A stretch of DNA of 64,000 nt from Streptomyces sp. CCM_MD2014. GTDB lineage: Bacteria > Actinomycetota > Actinomycetes > Streptomycetales > Streptomycetaceae. Positions 45,666 through 53,540 of the stretch are shown here, in pieces (the stretch's first letter is position 1; the number at the start of each line of letters is the position of its first letter). Location: contig NZ_CP009754.1 of the NCBI RefSeq assembly GCF_000772045.1, positions 6,014,001 through 6,078,000 on the forward strand. Reading direction: 5' to 3'. The translations under genes and the position numbers were made by a program. The notes under the pieces were generated by a model. It made no database searches. It saw nothing but the letters and a program-made list of their open reading frames with translations, and had not been told where the DNA came from.

Positions 45666-46261
45666 GTGAGTCCGGCGCCCAGGCGCCCGCCGCCCCCCTG
45701 GACCCCGAGCCCCCGCAGGAGTACGTCGAGGCGGCCAGGCTCGCCCCCGATCACTGGCTCTACCTGCCCGACCCCGCCTGGCGGGGCGAGGGGCCGCCGC
45801 CCGACTGGGCCGTGGTCGGACAGTGGCGTTCCGATTCCGACGGCACGATCGTCGAGTGGGAGGACAACCCGGAGTACCGGCCCTCCCCGGAGGCGATGGG
45901 CTGGCCCGAGCCCGCCGACGAGATCGACCGCGCCATCCAGCTCGCCACCACCGGCTACGGCCCGGCCGAGGACGTCACCGCGGCCCTGTCCGGAGCCGAG
46001 GTCGCCGTTCTGGTCACCGCGGACGGCGAACCGGTCCGGGTCTCGGCCCCCGACGGCACCCCGGCGGTCCCCGTCTACACCTCCGCACGCCACCTCCACG
46101 CCGCGGGCCGCCTCGCCTTCGAGAACCTGCCGGTCAGCATCCTGCTCACCCGTGTCCCCGCCGGTCACGCCCTGTACCTCAACAGCAGCGCCGCGGTCGG
46201 CATGGTGCTCCCGACGGAAGGTCTCGCCGACCTGCTGGCGCGGGGGACCGGGCCGGGCTGA
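45662..46261 (+). CDS. SseB-like type VII-associated protein, likely partner of the giant protein
   Basis: A 199-residue acidic, cytoplasmic protein. The start overlaps the giant gene stop as ATGA, so it is made by translational coupling with it. Residues 1-90 are a Trp/Pro-rich domain (PDHWLYLPDPAWRG, WAVVGQWRSDSDG, MGWPEPADEID). Residues 100-190 match the SseB N-terminal fold (VAVLVTADGEPV, VPVYTSARHLHAAG, LTRVPAGHALYLNSSAAVGMVLP). In Streptomyces similar two-part proteins are, as I recall, labelled type VII secretion-associated. A chaperone, escort or immunity role is inferred from the coupling. It has no membrane helix or signal peptide. Confidence 0.87.
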   Translation: MSESGAQAPAAPLDPEPPQEYVEAARLAPDHWLYLPDPAWRGEGPPPDWAVVGQWRSDSDGTIVEWEDNPEYRPSPEAMGWPEPADEIDRAIQLATTGYGPAEDVTAALSGAEVAVLVTADGEPVRVSAPDGTPAVPVYTSARHLHAAGRLAFENLPVSILLTRVPAGHALYLNSSAAVGMVLPTEGLADLLARGTGPG

Positions 46262-46297
46262 CCGGCCGCGAGGCTCCGGGGCGGCCCATGGGCGACG

Positions 46298-46328
46298 GGG
46301 CGGCCGACGCCGGCCCGCGGCGCCGCCC
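46298..46328. terminator. Hairpin between convergent operons
   Basis: GGGCGGC (46298-46304) and GCCGCCC (46322-46328), with further G/C pairing in the loop. It lies between the stop of the SseB-like gene (46261) and the stop of the minus-strand small gene (46332), where a bidirectional terminator is expected. Confidence 0.4.
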
Positions 46329-46331
46329 GCC

Positions 46332-46490
46332 TCAGCGAGGCGGCTTCCGGTCCCCCGGGCTCCCCGGCGCGCCCTCGTCCTCGTCGCGTTCGCCCTCGGC
46401 CTGGGAGGGAGTGGTGTGCGGCACCTCCGGTGCGTCGTTCTGGTCGTCGTCGCGTTCGCCCTCGGCCTGGGACGGGGTCGGCTCGCTCAT
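46332..46490 (-). CDS. Small acidic protein with duplicated TPSQAEGERD motif
   Basis: A 52-residue gene: ATG at 46490, TGA at 46332-46334, preceded by GGAGGAGG at about 7 nt, an excellent ribosome site. The product starts MSEPTPSQAEGERDDD and repeats TPSQAEGERDED after 20 residues. It is highly acidic, has no hydrophobic segment and looks intrinsically disordered. The repeat is also visible in DNA (GCGTTCGCCCTCGGCCTGGG twice on the plus strand). It sits 111 nt downstream of the sensor-kinase-like gene on the same strand and may share its transcript. Function unknown; I recall similar short Streptomyces proteins annotated as hypothetical. Confidence 0.75.
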   Translation of the reverse strand: MSEPTPSQAEGERDDDQNDAPEVPHTTPSQAEGERDEDEGAPGSPGDRKPPR

Positions 46491-46601
46491 CGGGTCCTCC
46501 TCCAGCTCCTGCCCGGCGGGATCGCGGTCCGGGTACCCGTACCGGCCGTCCCCACCACCCGTGAACCGGGCCGGGCGCCAGGGCCCGCCCGGTGCGTGCC
46601 T

Positions 46602-48110
46602 TCACAGCGGCGACCACCACGTCACCGTGGTCCCTCCACCAGGGCGCCCGCCACCGACCCCCGCGCCGGCGTCCGCAGCGGATTCGTCCGTACCGCCGCC
46701 CTCCGGGGCGACGCCCCCCGCGCCGTCCCCGTCCGTACCGTCGTCGAAGACGGTCAGCCGCACCCCGGCCCGGCCGTCGGCGAGCGGGGCGGCCGCGTCG
46801 ACGGCGATCTCGACGCGCGAGACGTTCCCGCGGGCGCACGCCTCCGCCAGCGCGTGGCGCAGGGCGGTGATCAGGCGGTCGGCGACCGGGCCGGGCACGC
46901 GGGTGTCGACGGCGCCCAGGAAGCGGGCGGACGGGGCGAAGCCGAGCCGGGCGGCGGCGGCCGCGGTCTCGCGCAGCACCCGGCCCCGCAGCCCCGTCGG
47001 CGGTTCGGCCGGGGGCTGCTGGAGGGCGAGGATGGTGGTGCGGACGTCCCGGACCGTTGAGCGCAGTTCGTCCACCGCCTGGCGGAGGATGTCGTCCACC
47101 TCCCGCGCGCCGGGCCTGCGCCGCGTGGACTCCAGCATCATGCCGGTGGCGAACAGCCGCTGCACCACCAGGTCGTGCAGGTCGCGGGCGATGCGGTCGC
47201 GGTCCTCGTAGACCGCCAGCCGCTCCCGGCCCCGGCGGGCGTCGGCCAGGACCAGGGCGAGCGCCGCCTGCGAGGCGAACTGCGTCGCGAGCAGCCGCTC
47301 CACGTCCGTGTAGGGGCGTCCGCCGCGGCGGCGGGGCAGGGCGAGGGTGCCGATGAGCCGGCCGCTCGCCTGCAGGGGCAGCATCATGCTCGGCCCGAAC
47401 CGGTGCCGTACGCGGGTGGTCATGCGCGGGTCGGTCGCCGAGTCGTCGAGGAACACCGGCTCGCCGCCGAGGAGCTGCTCCAGGACCGGGCTGCCCGGCG
47501 CGATGGTGGCGCCGACCATGTCGTCCGGATCGTCGGGCGTCGAGGCGGTCACGATCTCCATGCCGCCCTCGGCGGTCGGGTGCAGGATGACGCCCGCCGA
47601 GGCGTCGGCGAGCATCCGGGCCCGTTCGGCCACCGTGGTCAGCGCGTCGTCGGTGCCCTCCTCGGTGAGCAGCGCCGTGGTGACGGCCGCCGCGCCCTCG
47701 ATCCAGCGCTCACGCTGCCGGGCCGTCTCGTACAGCCGGGCGCTGCCGATCGAGATGCCGGCCTGGGCGGCCAGGACCCGCAGCACCTGCTCGTCCTCGG
47801 CGGTGAACGGCCCCGACCCGGGCCGCCCGGTCAGCCGCAGCTCGCCGATCTCCTCGTCCCGGACGTGGACCGGCACCCGCAGCAGGGGAGCCGTCTGCGG
47901 TGCGGGCTCCGGGCCCGGGTCCGGGGTACGGATTCCGGCGATGCCGCCCTCGCGAGGGTCGGTGACCACCAGGGCCGCGCCGCCGGCGCCGGTCAGTTCT
48001 GCGGCGCCGTCCACGATGCGCCGCAGGACGGTGCGCAGATCGAGGTCGGTGCCGGCGCCCAGGAGCGCTTCGAGGAGACGGGTCAGTCGGGGCGCGGGCT
48101 GCGCGGTCAT
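46602..48110 (-). CDS. GAF-domain sensor kinase-like protein (DevS/HisKA_3 type), degenerate N-box
   Basis: A soluble 502-residue protein with two GAF domains (about residues 15-150 and 170-305) and a HisKA_3 dimerisation domain whose H-box is RDRIARDLHDLVVQRL (His312). It resembles the DevS/DosS family that phosphorylates NarL-type regulators. The ATP-binding domain is reduced: the N-box reads RHALAEACARG where the family has REAVxNAxRHA, so the Mg-binding Asn is Glu, and the lid is a Gly/Ala/Asp-rich stretch before the ending GGGTTVTWWSPL. It may be a weak or inactive kinase. Start ATG at 48110 with GAGG upstream. No response regulator gene is adjacent. It lies 67 nt downstream of mbl. Confidence 0.88.
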   Translation of the reverse strand: MTAQPAPRLTRLLEALLGAGTDLDLRTVLRRIVDGAAELTGAGGAALVVTDPREGGIAGIRTPDPGPEPAPQTAPLLRVPVHVRDEEIGELRLTGRPGSGPFTAEDEQVLRVLAAQAGISIGSARLYETARQRERWIEGAAAVTTALLTEEGTDDALTTVAERARMLADASAGVILHPTAEGGMEIVTASTPDDPDDMVGATIAPGSPVLEQLLGGEPVFLDDSATDPRMTTRVRHRFGPSMMLPLQASGRLIGTLALPRRRGGRPYTDVERLLATQFASQAALALVLADARRGRERLAVYEDRDRIARDLHDLVVQRLFATGMMLESTRRRPGAREVDDILRQAVDELRSTVRDVRTTILALQQPPAEPPTGLRGRVLRETAAAAARLGFAPSARFLGAVDTRVPGPVADRLITALRHALAEACARGNVSRVEIAVDAAAPLADGRAGVRLTVFDDGTDGDGAGGVAPEGGGTDESAADAGAGVGGGRPGGGTTVTWWSPL

Positions 48111-48177
48111 CCGTCGGGCATCCTCGGTTTCCTGCCGCCCCCGGTGTCCTGGCCCCCCTCGGGCGTCCGGCGGCGGA

Positions 48178-49323
48178 TCAGCCGGTGCCGGAGCCGGAGC
48201 CGGAGTCGGCGCCGGAGTCCGGGCCGGCATCCGTGGCGGAGCCTGAGCGGGCAGCGCCGACACCGGCGTCCGAGGTCGTCGGGTGGAGGACGAGGGGCTC
48301 GACCCGGCCCTCCAGCATGCTGCCGAGGCCCTGGACGGCGCACACGTCGGGCCGCTCCGCGATGTGCACCGGCATGCCGGTGGCCTGACGCAGCATCTGG
48401 TCGAAGCCCGGCAGCAGCGCGCTGCCGCCGACCATCATGATCCCGCGGTCGGCCAGGTCCGCGACCAGATCCGGCGGGCAGTCCCGCAGCACCTTGCCGA
48501 TGCCGTCGAGCACGGCCGTCAGCGGCGTCTGGATGGCGTTGCGCACCGTGGCGGTGTCGACCCGCACACTGCGCGCCAGGCCGGTCGCCACGTCCCGGCC
48601 GTGGATCTCGGTGGACGCCGGTCCCTGCGGGGTCAGTCCGTTGCCGGACAGAGCGAGCTGCAAGGGGCGTACCGACTGGCTGGGCAGTACCAGCTCGTGC
48701 TGGTGGCGCAGCAGCTGCACGATCGCGTGGTCCACGGCCTCGCCGCCGACCGGGATGCGCTCCGCGGTCACGATCGAGCCGAGGGAGAGGACCGCGACCT
48801 GCGTGGCGTGCGCACCGCACACCATGATCATGGTCGCCTCGGGCCGCTCCACGGGCAGTCCGCAGCCGACCGCCGCCGCGATGAGGGTGTCGACGAGTTC
48901 CACCCGGCGCGCGCCGAGCCCGACCAGCGTCTCGATCGCCGCCCGCTGGGACAGCGGGTCCGCGTCGTGCGGGGTGCAGACGGCGGCCCGCAGCCGGGGC
49001 TTGCGGCGCAGGGCGCGCCGGATCTTGTCGCCGAGCAGGTGGCGCAGCATGCGCTGGGCCATCTCGATGTCGACGACCGTGCCGCCGGAGACCGGACGCA
49101 CGACACGGATGTACCCGGGGGTGCGGCCCGTCATCTTCTCCGCGAACTCGCCGACCGCGATGAGCGCGCCCGTGCGGGTGTTGACCGCCGCGGCGGACGG
49201 CTGGTCGACGACCAGTCCCGCCCCCTTCACGTACACGCGGGTCCGCGCCGCGCCCAGGTCCACGGCGAAGTGGCAGCGGCGCAGCGCCTCCAGACTGGCG
49301 GTATTGGCAGTACTGGCGGTCAT
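48178..49323 (-). CDS. mbl: MreB-like actin homologue (Mbl)
   Basis: A 381-residue actin-fold protein. Residues 20-360 follow MreB: phosphate-1 loop HFAVDLGAARTRVYVKG, GALIAVGEFAEKMTGRTPG, TVVDIEMAQRML, ELVDTLIAAAVGCGLPV, then IMMVGGSALLPGFDQML. The adenosine motif is GGSALLPG, as in MreB. The tail of about 35 residues is Ser/Gly/Asp-rich and outside the fold. Streptomyces has several MreB paralogues; the one named Mbl contributes to spore wall synthesis with MreB. The identification uses synteny: from memory S. coelicolor mbl (SCO2451) lies near the same subtilase and matB. ATG at 49323 has GGGAGGA upstream. A 306-bp divergent spacer separates it from the subtilase. Confidence 0.85.
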   Translation of the reverse strand: MTASTANTASLEALRRCHFAVDLGAARTRVYVKGAGLVVDQPSAAAVNTRTGALIAVGEFAEKMTGRTPGYIRVVRPVSGGTVVDIEMAQRMLRHLLGDKIRRALRRKPRLRAAVCTPHDADPLSQRAAIETLVGLGARRVELVDTLIAAAVGCGLPVERPEATMIMVCGAHATQVAVLSLGSIVTAERIPVGGEAVDHAIVQLLRHQHELVLPSQSVRPLQLALSGNGLTPQGPASTEIHGRDVATGLARSVRVDTATVRNAIQTPLTAVLDGIGKVLRDCPPDLVADLADRGIMMVGGSALLPGFDQMLRQATGMPVHIAERPDVCAVQGLGSMLEGRVEPLVLHPTTSDAGVGAARSGSATDAGPDSGADSGSGSGTG

Positions 49324-49629
49324 GGCGAATCCTCCCGAGAGCGCGGACCGTGGCGGGGCCGTCCGGTGGCCGGCCTGTGGCACCGATCGTGCGCGGCGAC
49401 ACGTCCGTGCGCCTGCTGGAGGGGGCCGGGCGGGGGGCCGCTGAACGGGGGGTGTCCGGCCGGGGTGCCCGTCCCGTCGAGGCTGTGCGTCCCGCCCCTT
49501 GGCCGGCCTCTCGCGCCACTGGCGGGAACCCGCCAGGGCAGCTTTCCGCCGCGTCCGGCCAACTCCCCTGCCCCGCAAGCCCCCTGAGACTGCTCAGAGC
49601 ACTCTACGACGACACGAAGAGAGACGTGG
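49324..49629. promoter_or_regulatory. Divergent spacer between mbl and the secreted subtilase
   Basis: 306 bp that must carry both promoters. The one notable element is CTGGCGGG-AA-CCCGCCAG (49519-49536), an 8-bp perfect inverted repeat with a 2-nt centre, a possible operator about 95 nt before the subtilase start. No confident -35/-10 pair. Confidence 0.35.
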
Positions 49630-52600
49630 ATGAGCACAGGACCAGTCAGACGTGGGGCGACCCTCCTGTCGGCGGGGCTCGTGATCGCGCTGCTGCCGGC
49701 CGGGACGGCGGCGGCGCAGGAGCCGCCGCCCGACCCGGCCGGCACCCCTCGCACGGCCTCCGCGGCCGGCACGGCCCGCACCGTCACCCTCGTCACCGGC
49801 GACCGGGTGACGGTCACCGAGCTCGACGGCGGCAAGAAGACCGTCACGGTCGACCGGCCCGAGGGCGCCACCGGAGCCGTGCGCACCAGCAGCTCCGGCG
49901 GCCGGACCGTCGTCGTACCGGACGAGGCACTGCCGTACCTGCGCGACGGCAGCCTCGACGAACGGCTCTTCGACGTCGGCGAACTGCTGGAGCAGGGCCT
50001 CGCCGACACCGAGACCGGAGAGCTTCCGCTGATCGTGACCTACGACAAGAGCGCGCGGGTCGCCACCCCGAGGGGCGCCGAGCGGACCCGGGCGCTGCCC
50101 AGCGTGCGCGGGGCCGCCGTCGAGGCCGACAAGGGACGGACCTTCTGGCGGGAGTTCACCCGGCGCGGCGCCGGCATCGACGGCGTGTGGCTCGACGGGC
50201 GGGTCACCGCCTCCATGGCCGAGTCCAACGCGCAGATCGGCTCGCCCGAGGCCTGGGAGGCCGGGCTGACCGGCAAGGGCGTCACCGTGGCCGTGCTGGA
50301 CAGCGGCGTGGACGCCGGGCATCCGGACCTCGCGGGGCGGATCGCGCAGAGCAAGAGCTTCATCCCCGGCGAGGAGGTCGCCGACCGCAACGGCCACGGC
50401 ACGCACGTCACCTCCACCGTGGGCGGCAGCGGTGCCGCCTCAGACGGCAAGGAGAAGGGCGTAGCGCCCGGCGCCACCCTGGCGGTCGGCAAGGTCCTCT
50501 CCGACGAGGGCTTCGGCAGCGAGTCCGAGATCATCGCCGGCATGGAGTGGGCCGCCCGGGACGTGGACGCCGACATCGTCTCGATGAGCCTCGGCTCGAC
50601 CGAGCCGAGCGACGGCACCGACCCCATGGCCGAGGCCGTCAACACCCTCTCCCGCGAGACCGGCGCCCTCTTCGTCATCGCGGCCGGGAACACCGGCACC
50701 CCCTCCTCCATAGGCTCGCCCGGAGCGGCCGACGCCGCCCTCACCGTGGGCGCCGTGGACTCCGCCGACCAGGCGGCCTGGTTCACCAGCGCCGGGCCCC
50801 GCTACGGCGACAACGCGCTCAAGCCCGACCTGTCGGCCCCGGGCGTCGGCATCCTCGCCGCCCGGTCCCGGCTCACCGAGGGCAGCGGCGACTACACCGG
50901 CATGGACGGTACGTCGATGGCGACGCCGCACATCGCCGGTGTGGCCGCCCTGCTCGCCGAGCAGCACCCGGACTGGACCGGCGCGCGGCTCAAGGACGCG
51001 CTGATGTCCACGTCGAAGGAGCTGGACGCCTCCGCCTACCAACTGGGCGCGGGCCGGGTCAGCGTGCCGGGCGCCGTCCACGCCGACGTCACCGCCACCG
51101 GCAGCGCCGACCTGGGCTTCTACTCCTGGCCCTACGACGCCGAGGAGCCGGTCACCAGGACCGTCACCTACACCAACTCCTCCGATGCGGACGTCGAGCT
51201 GAAGCTGTCCGTGCGGGGCGCCCCCGAGGGCGTCGCCACCCTCGCCGACACCACCCTCACCGTGCCCGCGCACGGCACCGCCGCCACCACCGTCACCGGC
51301 GACGGGGCGAAGGCGCCGGTCGGCACCACGAGCGGGCGGATCGTGGCGGCCGACGCGAGCGGCACCACTCTCGCGCACACCGCGTTCGGGCTGGTCAAGG
51401 AGGAGGAGCGGTACACGCTCACGGTGCACGTCAAGGACCGCTCCGGTGCCGCGACGCCGGCCGACCTGACCGTCCAGCAGCTCGCCGAGGGCATCGACCC
51501 CGTCCCGGCCCACGTCGGGGAGTCCGGCACCCTGGAGCTCCGGCTCAAGCCCGGCACGTACAGCCTGACGTCCTTCCTCGACGTGCGCGGCAGCCACGGC
51601 GCCGACTCGCTCGGCCTGGGCTTCCTCGCCGCACCGGAGGTCGTCGTCGACCGGGACCGCGAGATCACCCTGGACGGACGTGAGCTGCGCGAGCTGAGCG
51701 CCGACGTCCGCAAGCCCACCGAGACGCGGCAGCTGCTCATGGAGTACGACCGCAGCGCGAACGGCTCCGACCTCTTCGGCGCCGTCCAGGTGCCGCTGAC
51801 GTACGACAGCGTCTTCGCCGCGCCCACGGAGAAGGTCACCGAGGGCGGCTTCGAGTACCGGACCGTGTGGCGGCTCGGCAAGCCGCTCCTCGAGGTGAAG
51901 GGGATCGGCGAGGCCACCGTCCAGTCCGGGGGCACCCTGATCGAGGGCCGCACCCGGCTGCCGCTGGTCGACGTCGGTGACGGGCCCTTCCCGGACGGCG
52001 TGCGCGGCAAGGCGGTCCTCGCCGAGCTGACCGAGGGGACCGAACCGGCGGCGCTCGCCCGGGCCGCGCAGGACGCCGGCGTCAAGGCGCTGTTCGTGAC
52101 CGACGACGCCCCCGGCCGGCTGATGGCGTGGTGGGGCACGGACGACAACGCGGACCGGCCGCTGCAGATCGCCACGGTCGACGCGGCCGACGCCCGCCGG
52201 CTGCACCGGGCCGGCCGGGTCGACATGACCGGCACCCGCGACACGCCCTATGTGTACGACCTGTCCGAGGGACACGAGGGCGCCGTGCCCGACCGGGACC
52301 TCACCTACGCGCCGGGCCACCGCGACCTGGCCGTGCTGCACACCAAGTACCACGGCGACGAACCGTCGAGCGGCGGAGAGTTCCGGTACTCGCTCACCGA
52401 CACCTTCCCGGTCGGGCTCGGCTTCCGGGAGCGGATCGACTACCCCGTCGAGCGCACCGAGTACGTGTCCACCGGACCCGGCCAGCTCTGGCACGAGACC
52501 GTGACCAGCGCCGACGGAGCGCTGGAGGAACGCGGCGGACTGTCCGCGTACCGGGGCGGCTCGCGGGCGGAGCTGAACTGGTTCAAGCCGGTGTGGCACC

Positions 52601-53274
52601 CCTACCTCGGCACCGGGCTCGGCTGGGGGCAGCAGCGCTCCGGGAACCAGCTCCGGTTCAACGCGCCCGGCTGGGGCGACTCGGGGCCCGACCACACCGG
52701 CTTCGGCGACGTCTGGAGCGAGGGCAGCGGCATGTCGCAGACCACGTCGGTGTACCTCGACGGCGAACTGGTCGACCAGGGGCCGGGTTCCGCCGTTTAC
52801 GCGTGGGACATGCCCGCCGACGAGCACACGTACCGGCTCGTCACCGACACCGCGCTCGACGCGAAGCGCTGGCCGCTCGCGAGCGAGGGCCACGCGGAGT
52901 GGACCTTCCGGTCGGCGGCCGCACCGGACGACCGCTGGACCTACCTGCCGCTGATCAACCTCTCCTTCGACGTGGACACCGACCTCGCGGGCACGGTGCG
53001 CGGCGGGAAGAAGCTGCGGATCGGGCTCGGCGCGGAGTACGTGGCGGGCGCCCCGGACACCGGGACGATCGGCGGCGGGAAGCTGGAGGTGTCGTACGAC
53101 GACGGGGGGAGCTGGCACCAGGTCCGGCTGCGCGAGGGTGAGGGGGAGGCGTCCTGGCACGGGACGCTGAGCGTGCCGCGCGACGCGGAGCACGTCTCGC
53201 TGCGGGCCTCCGCGCGCGACGACCGGGGCGGCTCGGTCACCCAGGAGATCGCGCGGGCGGTGGCCGTGCGGTAG
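49630..53274 (+). CDS. Secreted multidomain subtilisin-like serine protease (S8)
   Basis: A 1,214-residue secreted protease. Residues 1-29 are a signal peptide ending AGTAAAQ. A propeptide follows to about residue 195 (LVTGDRVTVTELDGG, GIDGVWLDGRV). The catalytic domain has all parts: Asp224 in VAVLDSGVDAGHPD, His256 in NGHGTHV, oxyanion Asn354 in AAGNTGTP and Ser429 in DGTSMATPHIAG. The remaining 700 residues are strand-rich, with Ig-like and jelly-roll-like stretches (LNGx-type YTNSSDADVELKLSVRG, FSVDTDLAG near the end) as in large Streptomyces subtilases. The ATG at 49630 has GAGAGA upstream. It likely degrades external protein; no sign of a special link to the ESX locus. Confidence 0.93.
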   Translation: MSTGPVRRGATLLSAGLVIALLPAGTAAAQEPPPDPAGTPRTASAAGTARTVTLVTGDRVTVTELDGGKKTVTVDRPEGATGAVRTSSSGGRTVVVPDEALPYLRDGSLDERLFDVGELLEQGLADTETGELPLIVTYDKSARVATPRGAERTRALPSVRGAAVEADKGRTFWREFTRRGAGIDGVWLDGRVTASMAESNAQIGSPEAWEAGLTGKGVTVAVLDSGVDAGHPDLAGRIAQSKSFIPGEEVADRNGHGTHVTSTVGGSGAASDGKEKGVAPGATLAVGKVLSDEGFGSESEIIAGMEWAARDVDADIVSMSLGSTEPSDGTDPMAEAVNTLSRETGALFVIAAGNTGTPSSIGSPGAADAALTVGAVDSADQAAWFTSAGPRYGDNALKPDLSAPGVGILAARSRLTEGSGDYTGMDGTSMATPHIAGVAALLAEQHPDWTGARLKDALMSTSKELDASAYQLGAGRVSVPGAVHADVTATGSADLGFYSWPYDAEEPVTRTVTYTNSSDADVELKLSVRGAPEGVATLADTTLTVPAHGTAATTVTGDGAKAPVGTTSGRIVAADASGTTLAHTAFGLVKEEERYTLTVHVKDRSGAATPADLTVQQLAEGIDPVPAHVGESGTLELRLKPGTYSLTSFLDVRGSHGADSLGLGFLAAPEVVVDRDREITLDGRELRELSADVRKPTETRQLLMEYDRSANGSDLFGAVQVPLTYDSVFAAPTEKVTEGGFEYRTVWRLGKPLLEVKGIGEATVQSGGTLIEGRTRLPLVDVGDGPFPDGVRGKAVLAELTEGTEPAALARAAQDAGVKALFVTDDAPGRLMAWWGTDDNADRPLQIATVDAADARRLHRAGRVDMTGTRDTPYVYDLSEGHEGAVPDRDLTYAPGHRDLAVLHTKYHGDEPSSGGEFRYSLTDTFPVGLGFRERIDYPVERTEYVSTGPGQLWHETVTSADGALEERGGLSAYRGGSRAELNWFKPVWHPYLGTGLGWGQQRSGNQLRFNAPGWGDSGPDHTGFGDVWSEGSGMSQTTSVYLDGELVDQGPGSAVYAWDMPADEHTYRLVTDTALDAKRWPLASEGHAEWTFRSAAAPDDRWTYLPLINLSFDVDTDLAGTVRGGKKLRIGLGAEYVAGAPDTGTIGGGKLEVSYDDGGSWHQVRLREGEGEASWHGTLSVPRDAEHVSLRASARDDRGGSVTQEIARAVAVR

Positions 53275-53299
53275 GCCCTCCGCGCGCCCATACGCGGAC

Positions 53300-53332
53300 G
53301 GCGCCGCCTCCCTGGGACGGGGAGGCGGCGCC
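53300..53332. terminator. Bidirectional hairpin terminator
   Basis: GGCGCCGCCTCC (53300-53311) and GGAGGCGGCGCC (53321-53332), a perfect 12-bp stem with a 9-nt loop, 26 nt after the subtilase stop and 18 nt after the stop of the convergent small gene. Confidence 0.85.
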
Positions 53333-53350
53333 GCCTGGGTTCTCGGACCG

Positions 53351-53410
53351 TCAGACCAGCCAGCCGACGAAGTGGACGAGGCCGGCGAGGATGTCGGTGA
53401 GAAGGTTCAT
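53351..53410 (-). CDS. 19-residue amphipathic peptide gene
   Basis: ATG at 53410, stop TGA at 53351-53353. The product is MNLLTDILAGLVHFVGWLV. Polar or small residues (positions 2, 5, 6, 9, 10, 13, 16) fall on one helical face and Leu/Ile/Val/Phe/Trp on the other, as in phenol-soluble-modulin-like or membrane-active peptides. AAGGAG lies 10 nt upstream, and a strong terminator follows directly, both good signs of a real gene. An in-frame start at 53569 would give 72 residues, but the added part is Cys/Arg-rich, has no comparable ribosome site and no family. I recall near-identical tiny peptides in other Streptomyces. Function unknown: a surfactant, signalling or type I toxin-like role is possible. 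Confidence 0.72.
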   Translation of the reverse strand: MNLLTDILAGLVHFVGWLV

Positions 53411-53540
53411 GATCGTGCAGCTCCTTGCGCTGTTCATGTGCGGGACCCGCCGGGCCCCGCTGGGACTTACTGGGGACTGTGCGTCAACTACGGTCTGCAG
53501 CCCGTTGCTTGCACACCGTAAGTATCGTTGGTCCCTGCAG

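Noticed and set aside
41118..44897. 1,259-codon open frame on the minus strand
   Set aside because: Shadow of the duplicated modules in the giant gene; low-complexity product.
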